A stretch of DNA of 64,000 nucleotides from Hymenobacter montanus. Its GTDB lineage: Bacteria; Bacteroidota; Bacteroidia; Cytophagales; Hymenobacteraceae. This document shows positions 8,287 to 16,487 of this stretch, one piece after another. Position 1 is the first letter of the stretch; every line of letters starts with the position of its first letter. The position numbers were made by a program, and so were the translations under genes. The notes beneath the pieces are model-generated. The model did not search any database and had not been told where the DNA came from. It saw only the letters and a list, made by a program, of their open reading frames with translations. The stretch is taken from NCBI RefSeq assembly GCF_014699115.1, contig NZ_JACXAD010000019.1, positions 51,400 to 115,399 of the forward strand, given 5' to 3'.

Positions 8287-8603
8287 TTTTTCTGGTTTTT
8301 AAGGGTTGATAATACCTGGTCTAGTTGCGTGAACCGCGTTTCCCACAGCTTTCGGTACTGGCTCAGCCAGTGGTCCACTTCCTGCAGCCGTTCCAGCTGC
8401 AGGGAGTAGTGAATCTCGCGGCCGTGTTGCTGCTGGGTGACCAGTTCACATTCCGTTAGAACCCGAAGGTGTTTGGACACCGCTTGCCGGCTGGTCTGGA
8501 AGTGTTCGGCAATGGCGTTGGGGGTCAGTGCCTGCAAGGCAATCAAGGCGATGATAGCCCGCCGGGTCGGGTCGGCGATGGCTTGGAAGATATCTCTGCG
8601 CAT
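8283..8603 (-). CDS. ArsR-family repressor
   Basis: A 106-residue winged-helix protein. The recognition region is TPNAIAEHFQTSRQAVSKHL (residues about 28-47), followed by the wing with LVTQQQHGREIHYSL. No cysteine pair of the metal-sensing ArsR type is present, so metal sensing is unlikely. A perfect 17-bp inverted repeat lies 20 bp upstream, suggesting autorepression. It is the first gene of the operon with the SRPBCC gene. Confidence 0.9.
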   Translation of the reverse strand: MRRDIFQAIADPTRRAIIALIALQALTPNAIAEHFQTSRQAVSKHLRVLTECELVTQQQHGREIHYSLQLERLQEVDHWLSQYRKLWETRFTQLDQVLSTLKNQKK

Positions 8604-8622
8604 GGGGCCAGGAAATTTTTAT

Positions 8623-8664
8623 GAAACCGATTGGTTGCAAATTTATGTGCAACCAATCGGTTTC
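8623..8664. promoter_or_regulatory. Perfect 17-bp palindromic operator of the ArsR operon
   Basis: GAAACCGATTGGTTGCA (8623-8639) is repeated inverted at 8648-8664 with an 8-bp spacer. It lies 20 bp before the ArsR start codon, where a repressor would block transcription. Confidence 0.8.
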
Positions 8665-8783
8665 GCAAATAGCTTCGCAATCATTTTTTCCGAACTTGTC
8701 TAAACAAGTGGCTGGCGCACGGTGAAAACTGGACGCCCCTACAAAAGCGACACAGTCAGGCAATAGAGAACAGCCGGCAATAC

Positions 8784-9510
8784 ACTTATAAAAGCCATCT
8801 CTCACATTTTATAAGCGAGGTTACCGAAGCCGCTCTCTGCAGCAGTGCGGTTTGCGATTTATTACCTGGGGCTAAAAAATGCAATAAATCTGCCCAGCAG
8901 GCCCAAAACGGGGTTTGTAAAGACTAAAACCGATGCTTTACTGCCGTTGCTGAGCTAGGGTTTTGCTTATAAAACGTGCTAGTTTGCCCTTTACCGGGCT
9001 TGGTCTGCTTATAAAACGTGGTAATTCACTATTAGTCAAAAGTTAGTATAAAGTTAGTAACATTAGCCGAGTCCGTGAAAAAAGTCGAAATGACTTATAA
9101 AAAGTGGTGCAAGGCTTTCAGACGTCCATGGCTCAGTGGCAACTGAGGTTACTTATAAAACGTGGTTTTAAGCGGCTATTATGCTGTGTTCACTTAGAAT
9201 AGTGCAATCCCTGTGGCCATCAGGCCCGCCTGCTTTTTTTGTTGTTTTCTTGTTTGTCCTGGCCCGAGGTTTGAATCATCTCCCTAAAAGCTATTCCGGT
9301 TGCGCATCAACAATCTTTGTGAGTTTATTTGTTTTTCCTTGTTTATTTGTAGGGCTCACAAGTACCTGATAATCAATAGTATATAATGATATAAAACCAC
9401 TTTTTATAAGCGAAAAACCACTTTTTATACCTTTTATTACCACGTTTTATAAGTCAACTCTCACGTTTTATAAGTCTATGGACCACGTTTTATAAGTAAA
9501 AAACCACGCC
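8784..9510 (+). other. Origin of replication (oriV) with two converging iteron arrays
   Basis: A 16-bp iteron, consensus ACTTATAAAACGTGGT, occurs in forward orientation at 8965, 9007, 9093 and 9151 (a partial one at 8784). Its reverse complement occurs at 9396, 9417 (partial), 9439, 9460 and 9482 (partial ones at 8803 and about 9501). The reverse set is spaced 21-22 bp, two helical turns. The forward set is looser (42, 86, 58). Between the arrays, 9167-9395 is AT-rich, a likely unwinding region. The Rep_3 gene starts 73 bp after the last copies. Iterons beside a Rep_3 gene mark theta-type origins. Confidence 0.9.
9031..9058 (+). promoter_or_regulatory. GTTAGT array 2 (11-bp period), inside oriV
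   Basis: ATTAGT (9031-9036), GTTAGT (9042-9047) and GTTAGT (9053-9058) are spaced by 5 bp, the same 11-bp period as the array at 5682. It sits between forward iterons 9007 and 9093 and explains the enlarged 86-bp gap there. It is about 525 bp upstream of the rep start. Confidence 0.6.
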
Positions 9511-9582
9511 TAACTACCACTGTGGTTTTTTATCTGCCGGCAACTTACATTTGCTTTATCCCGCGTCCTTATGTCCTAGTCT

Positions 9583-10533
9583 ATGAAGCCTGAAGATACT
9601 GCCGTTGTACTTGTGGAGCCGGCCCCGGTGCCCGTTGTCCGCCAGCACAACGCCATCACGCAGGCCCGCTACGACTACACGGCGTGTCAGCTGGACATCT
9701 TCTTCTACCTGCTCTCCCGGCTGCGCCGGGATGACACGCCGGACCAGGAGTACACCATCTACGTGAAGGACGTGGAAGCCCTGACCGGGCGGCAATGGAA
9801 TTACCAGCAGCTGCGCGAGGCGACGGCCGATATGGGCTCGCGTATGTTCGAGGTGGAAAACGAGCGCACCTACCAGCAGCTCTGGATGTTTCAGCGGGTG
9901 GAATACATCAAGGGTAAGGGCTGCCTGCAGATTCAGCTGGCGGCGCCCATCCGGCCTTTCCTGTTCAACCTCAAGGAAAACTTCACCTCCTACCAACTGC
10001 ACTCGGCCCTGAAGCTGAGCAGTAAGTATGCCAAGCGCATCTACCAGCTCGTGAGCCAGTGGAAGGACAAGACGTCGACGCGGACCTACCCGCTGGACGA
10101 GTTCAAGCAGATGCTCCACCTGAAAGACCCCAAGGGCAAGGAGCCAGAGCTATTTCAGAACATCAGCCAGCTCAAGGCCCGGGTACTCGACATCGCCGTG
10201 CGCCAGGTCAGCGAGCATACCGACCTCAAGATTGACTACGAGCTGGTGAAGAAGGGGCGGGCCTACGATGCCGTGCGCTTTACCATCGCCCGCCAGCAGC
10301 CCCAGCAGCTACCCATTCCCTTTGAGCAGCCGGCGGAGGACGCCCGTGCACACGCGGCCCGGCAGCACCTGGAGGCCCTCGGCATCAATCAACCGCAGCT
10401 GGTGGCCACCATCCTCGGCGACCCCAAGCACCTGGACCAGCTCTTCAAATTCACGTACCAGCTGAAAACCGATAAGGTCAAGGCGACGAAGAACCCCGGG
10501 GGGCTGTTCCTGAAAATCTGCGGCCTGCGTTAG
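9583..10533 (+). CDS. Rep_3-family replication initiator
   Basis: A 316-residue initiator of the Rep_3 (RepB/RepE) type with two winged-helix units. The first spans about residues 20-140 (NAITQARYDYTACQLDIFFY at the start). The second spans about 150-235 (KYAKRIYQLVSQWKDK, then YPLDEFKQML). It should bind the iterons immediately upstream and recruit host replication proteins. The C-terminal 75 residues are an extension ending in a helical segment. A 446-codon gene, now split, follows 9 bp later and was probably co-transcribed. Confidence 0.93.
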   Translation: MKPEDTAVVLVEPAPVPVVRQHNAITQARYDYTACQLDIFFYLLSRLRRDDTPDQEYTIYVKDVEALTGRQWNYQQLREATADMGSRMFEVENERTYQQLWMFQRVEYIKGKGCLQIQLAAPIRPFLFNLKENFTSYQLHSALKLSSKYAKRIYQLVSQWKDKTSTRTYPLDEFKQMLHLKDPKGKEPELFQNISQLKARVLDIAVRQVSEHTDLKIDYELVKKGRAYDAVRFTIARQQPQQLPIPFEQPAEDARAHAARQHLEALGINQPQLVATILGDPKHLDQLFKFTYQLKTDKVKATKNPGGLFLKICGLR

Positions 10534-10542
10534 GGTTGTGCT

Positions 10543-11535
10543 ATGCCTTCTCCCTACACCTACCGGGGCATCAGCTCCCGCGCGTATGCAGACCTTAACG
10601 GCGGCATAGTAGCTGACCGGCTTGGCGTACCTGCTGGTTTGAGAGGCAGCCTGCTGACCTTTCTGCACCGGGGCATGGGGGTGATGAACTTCACCTGTTT
10701 GGGCGGCGAAATCACCTATTCTGTAGGCCCGCTGCCGGCTGGCTACCACTTTGCGGTGCGCTGGCCCGTTTCCACGGTTAAGGCCAACCTGGTCTCGACC
10801 TGGCTCGGTGAACTGCACCAGGAGCAACAGCCGGCGCCCGGTGCCACGCAATGGAAGCAGGTCGTATGCACGTACCTGGCAGGGTTGCTAAGCAGTGGCG
10901 CAGCGGTTCAGGTAAGCTACGAGCCGGGCGATGCGCAGACCGGCTACGGCAACCTGAACCTGACGGCGGAAATCACCACCGAGGCGCTGACCGCCGCGGC
11001 GACCCAGGAAGATACTGGCCCGCCTCCGCAGCTGCCTGACTTGTTGCCGGCTCCATTTCTGGTACCCTATGAGCTGGTGGCGGGCGTGATTGGCGAGAAC
11101 CTGGCCGCCGCACGGGCCGTGTACGGCCAGGACCATACCGCCTTACTAGCGCTGCTTTTACCCCTGACCGGGCGCGAGCTGATGGCTGACGTGCTGGTGG
11201 GGTTTACCTATCACATTTACCTGAAGCAGCCCAACCGGGCCTACCCGTTTCTGCGGCGCGCGGCGGACAACATCCGGCTCCTGGACCGGCGGGTGGCCAA
11301 GTGGGTGTTGGACCTGGTGGGCAGCATTGAATTCCAGCACCTGCGCTGGCCGGAGCAGGCCGAAGCCACCCTGGTACAAAGCATGACCGTTGGCAATGAG
11401 TACGCCCTGCTAAAGCTGGCGTACCTCTACCTGCAGCAGGCCAGTGCCGTGAATCGCAAGCAGGCGCACGAACTGGCCCGGTACGGTGAGTTGCTGCTCT
11501 CCGTCTCTCAGCCCGACAAAGGTGGCCTTGGTTAA
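10543..11535 (+). pseudogene. 5' part of a split 446-codon gene
   Basis: The first 327 codons (10543-11523) belong to a gene of unknown function. The last three codons and the stop are supplied by the inverted repeat of the inserted element. Residues 190-320 are helical and repeat-like (YPFLRRAADNIRLL, then LVQSMTVGNEYALLKLAYLY), resembling TPR/Sel1-type repeats. The N-terminal half matches nothing I know. The gene follows rep by 9 bp. Joining codon 327 to 15560, after removing one copy of the 6-bp duplication AAAGGT, restores an uninterrupted frame of 446 codons. The product here is therefore truncated; whether it retains function is unknown. Confidence 0.85.
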
Positions 11536-11759
11536 AAGTTTGGTACAAAGGTTAAACGAGCGGGGCCGCTGGAGACTTCCAGTCGAAGGCAAAAAGTGCC
11601 TCCACGTCGAAGCGGAGGGAATCTTTCAGGGCGTCTTCCGAGAAATCGAACTCGCCGTGCAGGTTGACGTGCTGCCAGCTCACGGGCGAGCTGGCGGCGA
11701 TGGCATCGGCCACGGCTTGGTGCTCGTTTAACCTTTGTACCCACCTTTTAACCAAGGCC
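11524..11759. mobile_element. Left miniature element with 38-bp inverted repeats
   Basis: A 236-bp unit with inverted repeats at 11524-11561 and 11722-11759, identical except for two positions in the middle. The interior (11562-11721) codes on the minus strand for a transposase C-terminal remnant. No target duplication flanks this unit on its inner side (AAGGT versus AAAAT), as expected if it now moves as half of the composite. Confidence 0.8.
11552..11728 (-). pseudogene. C-terminal remnant of a Tn3-family transposase
   Basis: The translation contains SSPVSWQHVNLHGEFDFSED and ends in ALFAFDWKSPAAPLV with the stop inside the inverted repeat. This matches the very end of Tn3-family TnpA, whose last block reads like PLAWQHINLLGEYDF. 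About 50 residues of a protein of roughly 1000 remain. The orientation, with the 3' end at the terminal repeat, is that of Tn3 elements. It identifies the family of the surrounding repeats. Confidence 0.75.
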
Positions 11760-11836
11760 AAAATCGGTTAGCTGCCGACCTCAGCTACGATGTAGCTTCC
11801 AGGGGCACCATAAGCAACGACTGGCATCATGCTGGT

Positions 11837-12541
11837 CTATTTCCAGAAGGGTTTTGCCTTAATCCGGGCCGTGGGCCATTGCCACGCGTGTCGCAGGAGC
11901 CGGTACCCCGCGGCGCAGGTGGCCGCCGGCCCGCCCCAATACACGTGGGCCCCGGCCAGGCGGCGCAGGCCCTGCGCTTCCGCTGCCTGCAGGTACTGCG
12001 CCGCCGAGAAGGAATCCACGACCTCCACCCGCAGGGGCAAGCCGCCGTCCAAGTCGGCAAACACGTCGTTGCGGTGCCGGGCGTGGATGACGCTGATGCA
12101 GGGCACCGCGGGCGGCAGCTGCCGGCGCAGCGCGTAGAAGTGCGCCAGGCAGGACACGTCCCCGAGAAACACGTGCGCGGGGGCGGCGGGGTCGAGGAGA
12201 AACTTGCCGCCCGGTCCGTAGAAATGCACTGCGTCACCGGGACGGCACTGCGCGGCCCATTGCGCGCCCGGCCCGTCGGAGAAAGTGCAGACCGCCAACT
12301 CCAGTTCGTGCCGCCCCGCGTCGTGGCCCCATACGGAATACGTGCGCTTGCGCAGGTTGGCCGCGTCACCGGCCGCAGCCAAGCCAAAGAAGACGTTCAG
12401 GGTCTGGCCGGGGATGTAAGCCCAGTGCTCCAATGCCGGCCCGGTGAGGGTGATGCGGTAGGTGTGGGTAGCTATGCGCTCGGCGCGCCGAACGGTCGCT
12501 TGCTGGGTCACCTGCCGGGCCAGGGACGTGAAAATGCTCAT
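11837..12541 (-). CDS. Siderophore-interacting FAD-binding reductase
   Basis: A 234-residue protein of the siderophore-interacting/ferric reductase type. The N-terminal barrel carries the flavin motif RKRTYSVW (residues about 68-75) after PGQTLNVFFG. A GPGGKFLLDP turn follows, and a NAD(P)-binding half (HVFLGDVSCLAHFYALRR) completes the fold. Such enzymes pass electrons to ferric siderophores or other acceptors in the cytoplasm. It is the last of four minus-strand cargo genes of the composite element and is separated from the NmrA-like gene by about 200 bp without a gene. Confidence 0.82.
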   Translation of the reverse strand: MSIFTSLARQVTQQATVRRAERIATHTYRITLTGPALEHWAYIPGQTLNVFFGLAAAGDAANLRKRTYSVWGHDAGRHELELAVCTFSDGPGAQWAAQCRPGDAVHFYGPGGKFLLDPAAPAHVFLGDVSCLAHFYALRRQLPPAVPCISVIHARHRNDVFADLDGGLPLRVEVVDSFSAAQYLQAAEAQGLRRLAGAHVYWGGPAATCAAGYRLLRHAWQWPTARIKAKPFWK

Positions 12542-12745
12542 GGACTACTAAAGGGTTACCCGCTAGTCGAATAGCGGGCCGTGAGACCGTATCCATCGGC
12601 CTGGCCCCGTCGCAATTCGGCGCCATTTTGCCTTCGGCACCTAAATACTGGCCTCGTGCGCATTCGACACTTATGCGACGCCCCATATCCGGCTTCATTC
12701 GGCCACCTCATTTCAGCAAGTTTAGCACCAGGACGGCGCACGCAC

Positions 12746-13597
12746 TTACCGGAAGGTCTCAATGGTTCGCTCCGGCCGGCCCAGTTCGGCCCACGTTTCT
12801 TCGGCAATGAATTCTTCTTTAAAATCCTGAAAATAATCGCCCATCATGCCCAGCAGCTTGAATTGCGGGACAACAATTCCTATCGCTTTGATGAGGCGGA
12901 TGGGAAATTCTGAGACCTTCAGCACCGGGCGGAACAACCGGCTGTACCGAACCAGCGCCTCGTGCATGGTCACCGCTTCCGGTCCTTGCATGACGTAGTC
13001 TTTGTTGCCCTCGGCGTTGCTGGCCATGGCCTTGCTCACCATGCGGGCATAATCCTTTCCCGCTATCCAGTAGAGGGGATGGCGGATGGGTTTGAATCCC
13101 TTCAACGCCGACCCTTTGTGAAACATGAATTCCAGGCTTTCCATAAACCACGACGGGTGAAAGAAGCTGTACGCGATGCCAGATGCTTTTACCAGTTCGT
13201 GCCCTTTTCCGCGGATTTCGTTCACGAAAATGGTTTTGCCCGGTGCGAAGTCCCGGCGGTAGGCGCCCAGGCCGGATATCTTAAAAATGCGCGCTACCCG
13301 GTTGCGTTGACACGCCTCGATTATGTTTTTCACCCCGTCCAGTTCCGGTTGGAATCGGGCATTGGGGGTTGCCGTGGATAAATTGAGGTACACCGCTTCC
13401 ACCCCTTGCAAGCCTTTTACCAGGCTATCTACCTGTTCCAAATCCGCCCTCACCAACTCGACTTGGGCCGGTAGCAGCCGTTTGGCTTTGACAACGTCCC
13501 GGACCAGTGCCTTTACTGCGAAGCCATCGGCGACCAGTTGGCGGATGACGAGGGGGGCGAGATTACCGGTGGCCCCGATGACCGCTATGTTTTTCAT
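12746..13597 (-). CDS. NmrA/SDR-like NAD(P)-binding oxidoreductase
   Basis: A 283-residue atypical short-chain dehydrogenase. The Rossmann signature IGATGNLAPLV is at residues 6-16, followed by ALVRDVVKAKRL and the strand YLNLSTATPN. The usual Tyr-x-x-x-Lys is not seen. The segment with SFFHPSWFMESLEF is typical of NmrA-like proteins. Members sense NAD(P) or reduce quinones and similar substrates. It shares strand and direction with its cargo neighbours, only 27 bp from the MBL gene, so the two are probably co-transcribed. Confidence 0.82.
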   Translation of the reverse strand: MKNIAVIGATGNLAPLVIRQLVADGFAVKALVRDVVKAKRLLPAQVELVRADLEQVDSLVKGLQGVEAVYLNLSTATPNARFQPELDGVKNIIEACQRNRVARIFKISGLGAYRRDFAPGKTIFVNEIRGKGHELVKASGIAYSFFHPSWFMESLEFMFHKGSALKGFKPIRHPLYWIAGKDYARMVSKAMASNAEGNKDYVMQGPEAVTMHEALVRYSRLFRPVLKVSEFPIRLIKAIGIVVPQFKLLGMMGDYFQDFKEEFIAEETWAELGRPERTIETFR

Positions 13598-13624
13598 ATC
13601 ACTCGCTTAGGTTTGTTTACCGGT

Positions 13625-14545
13625 TTATTTAGCGCTTCCCGTTATCACCAGCTGCCCGCCAGCGGGCAGCACCACCCCGTTGCCCCCCGCGGCCCGGAAC
13701 GCCTCCGAAAAGGCCTGCGCCGTGCCGTGGTGCGACACCACGAATGTTTCCCAGAGCCACGATGACCGGTACATGTAATGGTCGGGGATGGCCAGGGGAG
13801 CGCCGGCCGCACGGGCCACTTCCGCGGCTTCCGCGGGCGAGAGGCTGAGTTGCTTGAACACGGGCTTGATGCGCAGGTCGTTGACGGGCAACAGGGCGAT
13901 GTCCACCGGACCGGCCGCACGGGCGAGGCTGGTTGAAATGCGATGGCCGACCACCAAAATCTTCCAGTCGCCCGCTTCGATTTTCCAGGCCGTCTCGTAA
14001 TCAAAGGCGGTCGGTTTCGTGTTGTCCCGGGCCTTCACCGCCGTGATTTTGAATACGCCAATGGTCACCGTTTCTCCCTCGTTGACGGCCCGGACATCGC
14101 TCAGGCCTGCCGCCAGCGCCTTGGCGTGCTGCTTGGTGCCGCTGGGGATGACGAGGGGTACCTTCGTAAGCGCGGAGTTTTTGATGCCTTCCAGGTCAAA
14201 ATGGTCGTAATGGTCCATCGTCGAGGTGATGGCCGTGAGGGCCGGCAGGGCGTTCAAGGCAAGGCCCAGTTTTTCGGATGGCGGGTACTCTTTGGTTTCG
14301 GTAAACCACGGGTCGGTGAGCAGGGCCTGCCCGCCGTATTCGATGAGCACCGAGGCGTGCACGACACGGGTGATGGTTATTTCGGCGGTATGCTTGGCCG
14401 GAATGGCGACGGAAAGCGGCAGTTGCCGGTTACCCGTTTGGGTCATCTTAAGAGTCGGGCTACAGCCGGTGAGCACGGCTACGATGCCCAGCACCAACAG
14501 AGAAGGTGCCGTTGACGAAACGATGGATGGCTTACGGAGTTGCAT
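13625..14545 (-). CDS. MBL-fold lipoprotein with an altered metal motif
   Basis: About 306 residues from the ATG at 14545 (an ATG at 14566 is also possible). A lipobox-like LTGC ends the N-terminal hydrophobic segment. The fold follows the UlaG-like metallo-beta-lactamase pattern (HASVLIEYGGQALLTDPWF, later DIALLPVND and IPDHYM). The canonical H-x-H-x-D-H reads MDHYDH, so the first zinc histidine is replaced by Met. The usual Asp-containing turn is VVGHRIS. The enzyme may bind one metal or be inactive. It probably acts at the periplasmic membrane face. Cargo of the composite element. Confidence 0.78.
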   Translation of the reverse strand: MQLRKPSIVSSTAPSLLVLGIVAVLTGCSPTLKMTQTGNRQLPLSVAIPAKHTAEITITRVVHASVLIEYGGQALLTDPWFTETKEYPPSEKLGLALNALPALTAITSTMDHYDHFDLEGIKNSALTKVPLVIPSGTKQHAKALAAGLSDVRAVNEGETVTIGVFKITAVKARDNTKPTAFDYETAWKIEAGDWKILVVGHRISTSLARAAGPVDIALLPVNDLRIKPVFKQLSLSPAEAAEVARAAGAPLAIPDHYMYRSSWLWETFVVSHHGTAQAFSEAFRAAGGNGVVLPAGGQLVITGSAK

Positions 14546-14615
14546 GATTTTCAATTGGTCATGCAAACCTAGCGGGCGTCGCTGGCCCTCAAATTGACCT
14601 ATGGTAAGAAATGCG

Positions 14616-15200
14616 TTAGCCGTGGACCATCTCTTTGCGGATGCGGCTCAGGCTTTCGGGCGTGATTCCCAGGTACGAGGCTATCATGAACTGCGGCACC
14701 CGTTGCACCAGGCCTGGCCGCTCTTTCATGAAATCGGCATAGCGCTTTTTCGCATCGTCCTTTACCAGCGAGACGCTGCGCCGGATGAGGCTTATGGCCG
14801 ACTGGTCGGCTAGTGTTTTCCCCAGCTTCATGAAATGAAACGAGGACTCAAAAAGCATATTGAGGTTGTCAAAGCTAATGGCCAACGCCGCGGTGTCTTC
14901 GAGCGCTTGGATGAAGAAGGAGGTCTTTTGCCGGGATAAAAAGCTCTGTAAGTCAACGATAAAATCGTTTTCAGCCGCGAATTGCCGAATATGTTCTTTG
15001 CCGTCCTGTAACAGATAAGATTTTACAAGCCCCGAGTTAATAAAATACAACTGGTTGGAAACCTGGTCCTGCGATAAAAGATACTCTGTTTTCTTAAAGA
15101 AGACTGGCGTAAAAAAAAGCAGGGCACGCGCAAGGTCATCTTCCGGAACACGAACGAGGCCTTTGAGTCTTGTTTCAAGTTGGGAGCTTTCGGCAATCAA
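14616..15200 (-). CDS. Crp/Fnr-family transcription regulator
   Basis: A 194-residue regulator with a cyclic-nucleotide-binding-like barrel (LLSQDQVSNQLYFINSGLVK, then REQ-like QFAAENDFIVD) and a C-terminal helix-turn-helix reduced to QFMIASYLGITPESLSRIRKE. This is the short Crp form common in Bacteroidota. Nucleotide-binding residues of E. coli Crp are not clearly kept. It is the first minus-strand gene of the cargo and may control the three downstream genes, none of which has a recognisable operator. Confidence 0.85.
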   Translation of the reverse strand: MIAESSQLETRLKGLVRVPEDDLARALLFFTPVFFKKTEYLLSQDQVSNQLYFINSGLVKSYLLQDGKEHIRQFAAENDFIVDLQSFLSRQKTSFFIQALEDTAALAISFDNLNMLFESSFHFMKLGKTLADQSAISLIRRSVSLVKDDAKKRYADFMKERPGLVQRVPQFMIASYLGITPESLSRIRKEMVHG

Positions 15201-15405
15201 AGGGTTGAACAGCTAGGAGGCAAAAAATTGCCGGGTACATGATGTATAAAGGGTGGCTGAGTCGGCCCGGGTACCGTCTGCGGGTAGTTGCTTTTGGGCG
15301 TCGCGCCGGCCGCTGCCGGCGCGCAGGTGCTGGATTCGAGGTTCAGGGGCAGCTAATGAATGAGGTTGCGGGCGCGCCGGCTTGTTGTTTCTACCCCGCA
15401 ACATT

Positions 15406-15553
15406 GGTATTAGTCAAAAGTTTGGCCCAAAAGGTAATCGGATTGGGCAATACCAGGTTGTATGGTAGAATTGCTGTTATCTCAACAAATCCATGCTCTG
15501 GGCCCCAGCGGACCGCCTCGTTTAACTTTTGTACCAAACTTTTAACCAAGGCC
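15406..15553. mobile_element. Right miniature element, one diverged inverted repeat
   Basis: A 148-bp unit. The right repeat (15516-15553) matches the 11524 repeat closely. The left one (15406-15443) is diverged but keeps CAAAAGTTTGG at the same offset. About 17 bp inside the right repeat (CCCCAGCGGACCGCCTCG) resemble the last tnpA codons found in the left unit. The stretch 15201-15405, between this unit and the Crp gene, holds no recognisable gene. Confidence 0.65.
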
Positions 15554-15919
15554 AAAGGTCCCTCCCCGCACGATGCTGACCACAGCCGGGCCGGCTACCA
15601 CATCGTGGCGTCGGTGTACCTGTGGAATGTCGACCTGGAAGCCGCGACGCGCACTCACGCCCCCTTTTTAGGGGATACAAACTGGTGTCTTCGACACCGC
15701 AAGCTGGTCGAGGCCTACCTGCTGCTGGCTTTAGTCCTCAACGACGGCGATTTCATCAACAACCTCGTGCTTGATTACCCCATTGTTCGGCAGGAATTCG
15801 CGCTGGTGCTCGGGGCTTGGCAGCACAATGAGCAGCGACCGGAAGTGCAGGGGTTCAGCATGGCCATGATACCCTACATCAATCAGATTCGGGGAGCTCG
15901 TCGCCGGTATTACGACTAA
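15554..15919 (+). pseudogene. 3' part of the split 446-codon gene
   Basis: The frame beginning with the second copy of AAAGGT continues for 122 codons to the stop at 15917-15919. It codes for a helical segment (YHIVASVYLWNVDLEAATR, then KLVEAYLLLALVLNDGDF). Its phase continues exactly from codon 327 of the 5' part. The longer open frame starting at 15239 runs through the transposon end and is not a natural gene. There is no obvious start codon of its own, so this part is probably not translated. Confidence 0.82.
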
Positions 15920-15969
15920 TTTTTGCCGCCACTAAGCCCGGAAACGGGTGGCTGACCTGAGAAGTTAAT

Positions 15970-16017
15970 GCGCAATATGCTGGACGCAACGCGGCATTAT
16001 TGCGCATTATATTGCGC
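15970..16017. promoter_or_regulatory. Three GCGCAATA sites before the XRE gene
   Basis: GCGCAATA occurs at 15970-15977, inverted at 15998-16005 and inverted again at 16010-16017, just before the ATG at 16021. This suggests autoregulation by the XRE protein. It is also the reason for preferring the 16021 start over an ATG at 16000 that lies within the sites. Confidence 0.6.
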
Positions 16018-16020
16018 CTT

Positions 16021-16344
16021 ATGGCCAAAGAACCCGTCGTCCTGCTACCTCGCCTAGTGCAGCTGCTGGCCCAATCGGGTGAGAACATCCGACTGGCCCG
16101 TCTGCGCCGCAAGCTCAGCGCGGCGCTCGTAGCCGAGCGCGCGGGCATCAGCCGTAACACGCTGCATGCCATTGAGCAGGGGAGTTCCACAGTGAGCATG
16201 GGCGGCTACCTGCAGGTGTTGTTCGTGCTGGGGCTGGAACAAACCATTCTGGAGCTAGCCGCCGACGATGTGCTGGGCCGTAAGCTGCGGGACGCCGGGC
16301 TGCATGTTCGGGCGCGGGCTCCCAAACAGCCTGCTCAACAGTAA
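16021..16344 (+). CDS. XRE-family DNA-binding protein
   Basis: A 107-residue helix-turn-helix protein: IRLARLRRKLSAALVAERAG, then ISRNTLHAIEQGSSTVS, a classical Cro/XRE fold at residues about 22-80. The C-terminal 25 residues are basic. It resembles HipB-like antitoxins but has no toxin gene directly behind it. The HipBST operon starts 143 bp later with its own operators. It may be a stand-alone regulator or a leftover antitoxin. Confidence 0.8.
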   Translation: MAKEPVVLLPRLVQLLAQSGENIRLARLRRKLSAALVAERAGISRNTLHAIEQGSSTVSMGGYLQVLFVLGLEQTILELAADDVLGRKLRDAGLHVRARAPKQPAQQ

Positions 16345-16382
16345 CTTTTGACCCAATAGGTCTGCCATTGGCATGCCTCATG

Positions 16383-16485
16383 TTATACCTTCTCGGGTAT
16401 AATTTATTCTAAATTGCGTAATTTTATACCCGTTCGGGTGTTAAATTTTTCTTTACATTCGTGATTACCCCCGAACGGGTATAGC
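16383..16485. promoter_or_regulatory. Three palindromic operators of the hipBST operon
   Basis: TTATACC-N6-GGTATAA (16383-16402) and TTATACC-N6-GGTGTTA (16424-16443) share arms and spacing. A third site at about 16464-16485 centres on CCCGAACGGG with a TATA arm and ends 2 bp before the hipB ATG. They resemble the palindromic operators bound by HipB dimers. Confidence 0.75.
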
Positions 16486-16487
16486 CT

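Larger units (their letters stand above)
11524..15553. mobile_element. Composite transposon of two Tn3-derived miniature elements
   Basis: A 4,030-bp insertion is bounded by 38-bp inverted repeats (11524-11561 and 15516-15553) that begin GGCCTTGGTTAAAAGTTTGG and differ at few positions. The direct repeat AAAGGT abuts both outer ends (11518-11523 and 15554-15559), a 6-bp target duplication. The element contains two further, inward-lying repeats of the same sequence (11722-11759 and a diverged copy at 15406-15443), so each end is itself a miniature element. Between them lie four cargo genes. The 38-bp repeats and the tnpA 3' remnant point to the Tn3 family. The arrangement is that of a composite mobilised by Tn3-derived miniature elements (TIMEs). 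No complete transposase is present. Confidence 0.85.

Noticed and set aside
11524..11759. Reading the left miniature element as an independent insertion with its own target duplication
   Set aside because: The flanking bases on the two sides differ (AAGGT versus AAAAT), whereas the outer ends of the 4-kb composite share AAAGGT.
15239..15553. N-terminal part of the long frame ending at 15919
   Set aside because: It runs through the end of the composite element and carries no domain. Only the part after 15554 belongs to the split gene.
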